Shown here: positions 23,086 through 28,658 of the stretch, piece by piece | How the letters are laid out: each line of letters opens with the position of its first letter | How positions within the stretch are numbered: the stretch's first letter is position 1 | Virus record (IMG/VR): IMGVR_UViG_3300035181_001685 | Span: 1 to 34,281 of that record | Length of the DNA stretch: 34,281 nt | DNA from: a virus | Strand: one strand, 5' to 3' | The notes under the pieces: model-generated | Seen by the model: the letters and a program-made list of their open reading frames with translations, nothing else | What the model was told of the DNA's origin: nothing | The model's database searches: none | Made by a program: the position numbers and the translations under genes

Positions 23086-23487
23086 ATGAGCTTTAAAGAG
23101 TACATCATAGAAGATACAAATCCAGCTATTAATAAGATGGTGAATAAACTAATTAAGTGGTTTAAAAAAGAATATTCACAAGCGTTCAAGAATGATTATA
23201 AGATTGAATCAAAAGTTATTAGCTCAACCCAAGCTGAAGTTACACTTTACTTTGACCGCTTTTTGTCTGATAACAAGCATGACAAAGCCGAGTTTGAACT
23301 AGCTCAATCTGATTTAGTTTACGGTGGAACTAATATAGCTGAAGCTATTAAGGTTGAAGTAACTGATTCACAGTATAACGGTGAGATCGCTATGTCACTG
23401 ATCAAGCGTGGAAAAACCATTGACTGTGATTCTTTACTGTCTCAATTAACAGTAACGTTAACGTTCCCCATCAATCTTAAGAGATAA
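23086..23487 (+). CDS. Unknown protein with capsid-targeting-like N-terminus
   Basis: The 133-residue protein begins MSFKEYIIEDTNPA, very similar to T4 IPIII (MKTYQEFIAEA), with an I-I-E/D site. The rest is basic near the front (KMVNKLIKWFKKEYSQAFKN) then alternates strands (AEVTLYFDRF, AEAIKVEVTDSQYNGEIAMS). No known domain. Eight nt separate it from the NUDIX gene and 2 nt from the nucleotidyltransferase gene, so it belongs to one transcript. Confidence 0.7.
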   Translation: MSFKEYIIEDTNPAINKMVNKLIKWFKKEYSQAFKNDYKIESKVISSTQAEVTLYFDRFLSDNKHDKAEFELAQSDLVYGGTNIAEAIKVEVTDSQYNGEIAMSLIKRGKTIDCDSLLSQLTVTLTFPINLKR

Positions 23488-23489
23488 GT

Positions 23490-24248
23490 ATGAAGTTCAA
23501 ACAATTTTTAGAAGATTTTGATCCAAAGCTTGCATATCATCAAGAATTAAATCCCAAGATCTGGAAATTAGTAAACGATCAATATCAACTTGATCCTTTA
23601 GTAAAAGAACGTTTATTTACGATTGCACAACAGTTTGCGGAATCTCTTAACTTGGACGGTGGAGTTGTATCAGATTATGTCCTAACAGGTAGCAATGCCA
23701 ATTACAATTGGACAAGCTTGTCAGATCTTGACGTTCACATATTATTAGATCAAGAAAAACTGAATAGCTGTACTAATTGCAACGTTGATCTTGAAGATTG
23801 TTTGCAGGCTAAAAAATCCCTTTGGAACGATCGTCATGATATCATGATCTATGGACATGAAGTTGAAGTTTATGTTACTACTGCAGCTGAAAAACTTATT
23901 GCTGACTCAGGAACTTATTCTCTTTTAAAAGATACTTGGATTCACTTCCCTGAATTGAAGAATATGTCAATTGATACTGAACAGGTTAAAGCTAAAGCTG
24001 AAGTAATTGCTAATGAGATCGATCAAGTGATCAGATCTAAGACAGATGATCGTGAAGATATTCAAGATCTACTTGATAAGCTCTCTAAAATGCGTAGGGC
24101 TGGCCTAGAGAAGGGCGGAGAATTTTCAGTAGAAAATCTTACTTTCAAGGCTTTACGAAATAATGGCTACATTGATAAGATTAGACATTATGCAGTAAAG
24201 GCTCAAGATGATTCTTTAAGTCTCAAAGATGAAGATGAAGTTAACTGA
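23490..24248 (+). CDS. Nucleotidyltransferase with capsid-targeting-like N-terminus
   Basis: The 252-residue protein begins MKFKQFLEDFDP (F-L-E/D). At residues ~65-85 it carries VLTGSNANYNWTSLSDLDVH, the G-S...D-L-D pattern of the polymerase-beta nucleotidyltransferase superfamily (two metal-binding Asp), with the third acidic residue probably in HEVEVYVTT near 130. Members transfer nucleotides to antibiotics, tRNA or proteins; minimal NTases also occur as toxins. The CTNCNVDLEDC segment might bind metal. The C-terminal half is helical (EVIANEIDQVIRSKTDDRED). It overlaps the next gene by 14-20 nt. Confidence 0.78.
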   Translation: MKFKQFLEDFDPKLAYHQELNPKIWKLVNDQYQLDPLVKERLFTIAQQFAESLNLDGGVVSDYVLTGSNANYNWTSLSDLDVHILLDQEKLNSCTNCNVDLEDCLQAKKSLWNDRHDIMIYGHEVEVYVTTAAEKLIADSGTYSLLKDTWIHFPELKNMSIDTEQVKAKAEVIANEIDQVIRSKTDDREDIQDLLDKLSKMRRAGLEKGGEFSVENLTFKALRNNGYIDKIRHYAVKAQDDSLSLKDEDEVN

Positions 24249-24729
24249 TTTACTTGAAGCGACTACCTACATGAGACTAACTGACTTTCTAGAATCACTT
24301 GATTCTAAAGTTGAATATGATGTTATCAGTCATTCACCTTCATTGTATAAGGTGAGATCATTGATCAATGGTCGTGAGATCTTAGTTTACTTTACTTTGT
24401 CAAATCAAAGTCCTGACCATTGGATCTTTGAATTTGCTGAATCTAACGTCAAATCAAGCTCTAAATCATCTACGATCAAATTGACTGGATCGGGTGGTGA
24501 GCTAAAAGTATTTTCACTAGTCAAGACGGTATTGCTAGAGTTCATTGAACTTTACTACCCTGAGGTAATTGAGTTTACTGCAGATAAATCTGAAGGAAAC
24601 CGTGCGCGGTTGTATGCTAGAATGCTTCAGAAGTTAAATGTACCTAAGTATGAGATTGATCATGATGACTCTTACGGTGATGATTCTGTGTTTAGATTAG
24701 TTCGAGAAGACAGGGTGGGAGAACCGTAA
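24235..24729 (+). CDS. Protein with two tandem capsid-targeting-like peptides and a GNAT-like domain
   Basis: From the ATG at 24235 the protein starts MKLTDLLEATTY and then MRLTDFLESLDS: the N-terminal peptide occurs twice in a row, encoded by a diverged 36-bp repeat (24235-24270 and 24271-24306). An earlier ATG (24229) would add MK. The rest (164 residues in all) has ELKVFSLVKTVLLEFIELYY, VIEFTADKSEGNRARLYARM, a domain widespread in phages with the R-x-R-x-Y pattern also found in the gene at 3992. It may be GNAT-like. Unknown activity. It overlaps the nucleotidyltransferase gene and abuts the protease gene. Confidence 0.7.
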   Translation: MKLTDLLEATTYMRLTDFLESLDSKVEYDVISHSPSLYKVRSLINGREILVYFTLSNQSPDHWIFEFAESNVKSSSKSSTIKLTGSGGELKVFSLVKTVLLEFIELYYPEVIEFTADKSEGNRARLYARMLQKLNVPKYEIDHDDSYGDDSVFRLVREDRVGEP

Positions 24730-25578
24730 ATGAAATCATTTAAAGAGTTTTTGATTGAAGGTTTGATAAAGCTTCCCAAGAAGACAACTCAAGAAGTATT
24801 TGAAAGAGTCTTAGCAAATTATCTATCTTATATTAAAGCGAATGCAGATCCGATCAAACAAAAGAAGCACTTAGAAGTAGTTAATAAGCTTGCTACATAC
24901 TATGGTGTAAAACTATCTAGGTTCATTAAAAAGAATTTTGTTTTCTCTGTAAAGCTTGATGTTTCTGATCTTCCGGCTAGCTATAAAGCTTCTCATGATC
25001 TAAAAGATTTGATTGTAGTAGTTGATTGGGAAGGTAAGATCGGACATTTTGAATCAGAAGCAGATGCTGCTTGGTTTGAAAAACAACAGATCTTAGCGTT
25101 TAACCCTGATAGAATAATTGAAACGCTACGTCCGTATACTGATCCAGCTGACATTCAATTTGCAGTTGGAAAGTTCAAAGCAGATCTTGATCATGAGATG
25201 ACTCACGTAGTACAAGATCTAGTGCTGTCAAAACATGACAAGAGCCAGTCTGATACAAACGGTTATCTTGACCCAGACATTGATGATAAAGAGCTAAGAA
25301 AAAGATACTACACTAGTAAGATAGAGTTTGATCCTTCAATCAAGAGTGCCATGATGGAATTCCACCATGACATCTTATTGTCAAAGCACTTTAAGGATAA
25401 AGCCAAGTTAAGAGAAGCAATCGATACTTTTGTTGGGATCAAGAGCCCTAAAGGGTCAAGCTTCTTTAAAACTAACGAACTGTTCAAGACTCTCAAGAAA
25501 GCAGATCACTCAAAGTGGAAGAAAGCAGTGAAGCTTTTATATTTGAACTTAGGAATTGATGTTCAAGGAGAGATCTAG
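24730..25578 (+). CDS. HExxH metalloprotease-like protein with capsid-targeting-like N-terminus
   Basis: The 282-residue protein starts MKSFKEFLIEGLIK, almost a textbook match to the T4 capsid-targeting peptide (MKTYQEFIAEA) with an L-I-E/G site. Near residues 155-165 it has DLDHEMTHVVQDLVLSKHD, an HExxH zinc-binding helix; a third ligand could be in SAMMEFHHDILLSKHF about 50 residues later. This predicts a zinc metalloprotease, but catalysis is not proven. The start directly follows the stop of the preceding gene (TAAATG). A protease bearing a packaging peptide could act on host proteins after injection. Confidence 0.75.
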   Translation: MKSFKEFLIEGLIKLPKKTTQEVFERVLANYLSYIKANADPIKQKKHLEVVNKLATYYGVKLSRFIKKNFVFSVKLDVSDLPASYKASHDLKDLIVVVDWEGKIGHFESEADAAWFEKQQILAFNPDRIIETLRPYTDPADIQFAVGKFKADLDHEMTHVVQDLVLSKHDKSQSDTNGYLDPDIDDKELRKRYYTSKIEFDPSIKSAMMEFHHDILLSKHFKDKAKLREAIDTFVGIKSPKGSSFFKTNELFKTLKKADHSKWKKAVKLLYLNLGIDVQGEI

Positions 25579-25665
25579 TGTACTATAATCAATATTTTAG
25601 TAGTTGGGATGAATATCATGACTACTTGTTACAAGGATATACTCAATTATGCCGTCTCCTTTAAT
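25579..25665 (+). CDS. Possible tiny Tyr-rich protein with GTG start
   Basis: AAGGAG lies 8 nt before a GTG that directly follows the stop of the protease gene. It gives 28 residues (MYYNQYFSSWDEYHDYLLQG...) rich in Tyr, ending inside the next gene. Support is only the ribosome site and the coupling. Confidence 0.35.
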
Positions 25666-25885
25666 TAAGAGCTATGCAGCAAAAACAAAAAAATCTGAAG
25701 CTGAAGTTGAAGCCGCTTGGGAACGAGCAAAGAAAAGTGCTGAAGGAATTCGTCGAAGCACAGTCAAAGATAAAGATTATTGGCGCTTGGTGAACGGTCT
25801 TTTAAAGAAAGAGTTAGGGTTAAATGAAGCAATGACATTTTCTGAATTTTGTCTACTAGATTGTCAGTCAACTACCACGCCCTAA
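25649..25885 (+). CDS. Small conserved phage protein, 3' end overwritten by an IS remnant
   Basis: The first ~60 residues (SPLIKSYAAKTKKSEAEVEA, AWERAKKSAEGI, DYWRLVNGLLKKELGLNEA) match a small helical domain common in phages of the form S-x-A-K-x-x-G-K-S-x-x-E-V-E-x-x-W-x-x-A-K. The last residues QSTTTP are encoded by the right end of IS remnant B (from 25867), so the natural C-terminus has been replaced. The segment MTFSEFCLLD before the junction resembles the packaging peptide, but it lies in the same frame, so I do not call it a separate gene. Confidence 0.65.
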   Translation: MPSPLIKSYAAKTKKSEAEVEAAWERAKKSAEGIRRSTVKDKDYWRLVNGLLKKELGLNEAMTFSEFCLLDCQSTTTP

Positions 25886-26012
25886 AGGACATAGCTTGCC
25901 CGCTCCCATGACCAACCAGCTTGATGCTGGATCTCTCGATTTTACTAGTCATTTTCTGTAGGGCCATTGGGATTTCTTCCAAATCGTCTGTTGATTGCTA
26001 CTATTCTAGTTA

Positions 26013-26036
26013 CTTTGACAATAATTATTGTCAAAG
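26013..26036. repeat. Perfect 24-bp palindrome
   Basis: CTTTGACAATAA and its exact complement TTATTGTCAAAG meet with no spacer. It sits 3 nt upstream of the TTGACA of the next promoter, so it may be an operator, or part of the IS left-end structure. Confidence 0.85.
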
Positions 26037-26039
26037 CAC

Positions 26040-26068
26040 TTGACAAAATTGTTTCACTAATATATACT
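26040..26068 (+). promoter_or_regulatory. Sigma70-type promoter with overlapping operator-like repeat
   Basis: TTGACA (26040-26045), a 17-nt spacer and TATACT (26063-26068) form a near-consensus bacterial promoter. TTGTTTCA (26049-26056) and TGAAACAA (26071-26078) form an 8-bp inverted repeat centred on the -10. A transcript would start near 26075 and meet the hairpin at 26100 within ~50 nt. It may be an IS-borne promoter. Confidence 0.55.
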
Positions 26069-26099
26069 ATTGAAACAAGTTAAAAAGCACGCCTTATAT

Positions 26100-26123
26100 C
26101 CTTGGCCTAAAGGCCAAGGTTTT
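26100..26123 (+). terminator. GC-rich hairpin with TTTT (IS end hairpin or terminator)
   Basis: An 8-bp stem CCTTGGCC/GGCCAAGG with TAAA loop is followed by TTTT. It could terminate the short transcript from 26040 or be the left-end hairpin of the IS remnant; both readings may hold. Confidence 0.55.
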
Positions 26124-26135
26124 ACAGCGCCATTT

Positions 26136-26143
26136 GATAAATA
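26136..26143 (+). promoter_or_regulatory. Late promoter GATAAATA
   Basis: A T4-late-type box 25 nt upstream of the ATG at 26168, just outside the IS remnant. Confidence 0.6.
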
Positions 26144-26167
26144 ACTAGTTAAATTAAGGAATATATT

Positions 26168-26560
26168 ATGAAGTTAAGTGAAATTTTAAATCCTAATGAT
26201 TATCAGCCAGGTGATGAACGTCATCCTGGTTCCCCATACTACAATGAACCGCCTGAAGATGAAAAAACTAAAGATGAGATGGTACTAGATTGGGAAGTTT
26301 TTTCTAAAGACGGTGATAGTTTAGGGATCGGAAAGCTTACAGTTGAAGTTGAAGGATTACTTGAGTGGATTGATGATGAACAGCAATATTTGATCAAAGA
26401 AGTTAAGATTAAAAAGTATGTATTAAATGGTCATACTTACACTGGAAGTCAAGTAAAAACTGAATTTGGTGAAGATAATTTTGATAAAGCATTAATTGAA
26501 GAAACTGTTCTTGATGAAATCGCTGCTAAAAAGATGTACAAGATCAAACAGTTAAGATAG
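26168..26560 (+). CDS. Unknown acidic protein with capsid-targeting-like N-terminus
   Basis: The 130-residue protein starts MKLSEILNPNDYQP: it matches the first seven positions of the shared peptide but lacks the closing L-x-E, so if packaged it may not be cut there. An acidic, Pro-rich stretch follows (PGDERHPGSPYYNEPPEDEK), then a beta-rich part (DWEVFSKDGDSLGIGKLTVE, KKYVLNGHTYTGSQVKTEF). No known domain. It has its own late promoter and precedes the ATPase-like gene by 14 nt with GGAGG between. Confidence 0.68.
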   Translation: MKLSEILNPNDYQPGDERHPGSPYYNEPPEDEKTKDEMVLDWEVFSKDGDSLGIGKLTVEVEGLLEWIDDEQQYLIKEVKIKKYVLNGHTYTGSQVKTEFGEDNFDKALIEETVLDEIAAKKMYKIKQLR

Positions 26561-26574
26561 TATACGGAGGACAT

Positions 26575-27087
26575 ATGATAGAAGATTTGTTTACAGTTCA
26601 AGAGTTTCTTGAGAAGTTTTCAGTGGGTGATAAGTTAACACCACAGCAAGAAGAATGGATCAGCAAATTTCCAAGAATCAATCTTAAGGGGGATCGTGGG
26701 AGTGGTAGAACTTCTATAGGATTAGGTTTAATTCTCTGGACTGCTTTAAAAAGTAAAACTTCTAGCATAGTAGTTGCTGCTACTTCTCAACAAGTTGATG
26801 CTTTAAGAGAACCATTCTTGCAGATGGTTCATGAAGTAGAACAGTATCTAAAGATTGATAATTTAGTTATTCGTTCTTCTAAAGACGTTCAACAGCTATC
26901 TAATCAGAGTAAAATCTTTTTTAGGGTGTCTAATTCTTTTTATTTTCGAGGGATGTCATTTGACTCTATCTTTTTAGATCTAAATTTAAGATCATTCGAT
27001 GATCTTGATGAAGAATTCTTACTTTCGGTTTTACCGACATTGACTTGTACTCAAGGTACTTTGATAATTTCACTGGAGGATAAATGA
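26575..27087 (+). CDS. Stand-alone terminase-ATPase-like P-loop protein
   Basis: The 170-residue protein looks like the N-terminal part of a large terminase motor without a nuclease domain: LTPQQEEWISKFPRINLKGD, then a Walker A-like RGSGRTS near residues 41-47, a strand/helix pair (SIVVAATSQQVDALREPFL), and a Walker B-like SIFLDLN near 140. The usual catalytic Glu after the Walker B Asp is replaced by Leu-Asn, so ATP hydrolysis may be lost. It overlaps the start of the kinase gene (ATGA) and lies 1.6 kb before the true large terminase. It could regulate packaging as a decoy subunit, or be a degenerate duplicate. Confidence 0.62.
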   Translation: MIEDLFTVQEFLEKFSVGDKLTPQQEEWISKFPRINLKGDRGSGRTSIGLGLILWTALKSKTSSIVVAATSQQVDALREPFLQMVHEVEQYLKIDNLVIRSSKDVQQLSNQSKIFFRVSNSFYFRGMSFDSIFLDLNLRSFDDLDEEFLLSVLPTLTCTQGTLIISLEDK

Positions 27088-27818
27088 AACTTACTGAACT
27101 TATTTTATCTGAAAGCCTAAATGACAAAGGGATCTTCAAAGCTGTCTTCTTTGCAGGTACACCTGCCGCTGGAAAGACCTATACGTTAGGAAAAATTACT
27201 GACGGAGCAATTCAGCCCAGGATAGTTAATACTGATAAGTTCTATGAGTTTCTAGGAAACATCACTGGTATTGATCTAGGTGAAACTGGATCAGCTGATG
27301 TTAAAGCAGAATTAGTTGATAAATCAACACAGCTTACCAAAAGTCAATTAAAGCTTTACTTGAATTCAATGCTTCCATTGTTTATTGATGGAACATCATC
27401 AAATATTAATAACATTTTGAGACGTGTAGGTATCTTAGAATCATTAGGGTATGATGTTGCAATGATTTGGATTGACGCTTCTTTAGAGACATCTTTATCA
27501 AGAGCTAAAGAACGAAACCGTCATGTATCACCTGAATTCATCAAGAGAGCTCATGAGCTCTCTGAAGAGAACAAGATATTTTATGAAAGCAAGTTTTCTA
27601 ACTTTTATTCTGTTAAAAATGACGGAGAGCTGAATAATGAAGCAATTGAAAAAGCTTATAAAAAGGTGGCTTCTTTCTTCTCTAGCTCAGTTAAAAATCC
27701 GATAGGACACAGAAATATTGTGAAGCTAAAAGAGCTAAAGCAAAAGTACTTGACTCCAGAGATCTATACTTTAGATCATCTTGAAAAATCATTAAACTCA
27801 TGGTATAGGAGAGGGTAA
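27084..27818 (+). CDS. Zeta-toxin-like P-loop kinase with capsid-targeting-like N-terminus
   Basis: The 244-residue protein starts MKLTELILSESLND, with an L-S-E/S site. FKAVFFAGTPAAGKTYTLGK near residues 18-37 holds a perfect Walker A (GTPAAGKT). PRIVNTDKFYEFLG supplies the Asp that binds substrate in zeta-type kinases, and LETSLSRAKERNRHVSPEFI provides the arginine-rich lid. Zeta toxins phosphorylate UDP-N-acetylglucosamine and block cell-wall synthesis; relatives phosphorylate other small molecules or tRNA. No antitoxin gene is adjacent, which fits delivery rather than a toxin-antitoxin pair. It overlaps both neighbours by a few nt. Confidence 0.8.
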   Translation: MKLTELILSESLNDKGIFKAVFFAGTPAAGKTYTLGKITDGAIQPRIVNTDKFYEFLGNITGIDLGETGSADVKAELVDKSTQLTKSQLKLYLNSMLPLFIDGTSSNINNILRRVGILESLGYDVAMIWIDASLETSLSRAKERNRHVSPEFIKRAHELSEENKIFYESKFSNFYSVKNDGELNNEAIEKAYKKVASFFSSSVKNPIGHRNIVKLKELKQKYLTPEIYTLDHLEKSLNSWYRRG

Positions 27819-28645
27819 TGAAGTTTAAGACATTTTTGCTTGAGTATAAAAAAATGACAGAAACTGATTTCATTGAAGCCGTGATACAAGACTGTAAGCC
27901 AGCTCTATCAGAGATCATGTCAGGTGATGATAAATATCTTTATCGTTCAGTTTCTGATGAATTAGGAGGCAGATCCAATTGGTTTGAAGAAACAGTAAGA
28001 AAAGATCGTCATCCATTAGACACTCCAGAAAGAGTCCATAATGTAATAGACAATTGGTTCTTGAAAAAATTTGGATATAAGTATCGTTCTGCTTCATTAT
28101 TCGTTTCAACTAATTATGAAATGATATTTTCTTTTTCAGATGTTACTTCTAGACCAACAACTAATATTTTTTACATCATTCCTAAAGGTTCATATAAGCT
28201 TTGTTATTCTCAAAAAACAAAAGATCTTTATATAGATTGGTTACTTAATGTTACTAGATGGACTAATTTTCTCTGTGAAAAAAAATCTGAACTTTATTAT
28301 CTAAAGATTCTTTTCGATGATGAAACCTTATCTAAGATTTCATCATCAACATACAAAAAAATTTTACGTGAATTAATTATGTTAGTAAGTCATGGTATTA
28401 TACCAACTCATCCTAAGATTAATAACGGTGATGACATTGACATTGACATTGAATTTGATAAAGATTCTGCTATAAAATTTCAAGAAACTGTGATTATAGA
28501 TCTCCTAGATGAACTTGAGTATATAGAAACAACAAAGTTTCCGAGAAATAACGTAGGTGAGATCATGTTACAATGTGATCAATATTATGCTACGCGCCAT
28601 GAAGGTCCAGATACAATGGGTAAGATCTGCTATAAACTTTCATGA
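27818..28645 (+). CDS. ADP-ribosyltransferase-like protein with capsid-targeting-like N-terminus
   Basis: The 275-residue protein starts MKFKTFLLEYKK (L-L-E/Y). The middle matches a phage family I read as ART-like: KYLYRSV near residue 40 (the Arg of the R-S-E triad), RKDRHPLDTPERVHNVIDNW, FLKKFGYKYRSASLFVST near 83-100 (the S-x-S/T strand), and IFYIIPKGSYKLCYSQKTKD. The catalytic Glu is not obvious, so activity is uncertain. T4 Alt, an ADP-ribosyltransferase, is packaged and injected with a similar N-terminal peptide, which makes this reading attractive. Its 3' end carries a 33-bp repeat that continues over the terminase start. Confidence 0.6.
   Translation: MKFKTFLLEYKKMTETDFIEAVIQDCKPALSEIMSGDDKYLYRSVSDELGGRSNWFEETVRKDRHPLDTPERVHNVIDNWFLKKFGYKYRSASLFVSTNYEMIFSFSDVTSRPTTNIFYIIPKGSYKLCYSQKTKDLYIDWLLNVTRWTNFLCEKKSELYYLKILFDDETLSKISSSTYKKILRELIMLVSHGIIPTHPKINNGDDIDIDIEFDKDSAIKFQETVIIDLLDELEYIETTKFPRNNVGEIMLQCDQYYATRHEGPDTMGKICYKLS
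28466..28498 (+). repeat. 33-bp direct repeat, copy 1
   Basis: TCTGCTATAAAATTTCAAGA and the following AACTGTGATTATA; matches 28626-28658 with two differences. It lies inside the ART-like gene. Confidence 0.85.
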
Positions 28646-28658
28646 AACTGTGATTATA
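28626..28658 (+). repeat. 33-bp direct repeat, copy 2, reaching the terL start
   Basis: Matches 28466-28498 in a different reading frame. It contains the stop of the ART-like gene (28643-28645) and ends on the first base of the large terminase ATG. Confidence 0.85.

Larger units (their letters stand above)
25867..26124 (-). mobile_element. IS200/IS605-type remnant B with both ends, no transposase
   Basis: Read on the minus strand, the element ends at GTAGTTGAC (25867) with the same 119-bp right-end/tnpB-tail block as remnant A. It includes CCAGCATCAAGCTGG, an intact 5-bp hairpin that has decayed in A. The far side (26100-26119) holds CCTTGGCC-TTTA-GGCCAAGG, whose TTTA loop matches the right-end hairpin GTCC-TTTA-GGGC; I read it as the left-end hairpin. 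All coding sequence between is gone, leaving a ~260-bp MITE-like piece. The left boundary is not fixed. This and the operator-like repeats below fill most of the gene-free interval 25886-26167. Confidence 0.6.

Noticed and set aside
25832-25885. A separate packaging-tagged gene starting MTFSEFCLLD
   Set aside because: It is in the same frame as the upstream protein, has no ribosome site, and runs at once into the IS right end.
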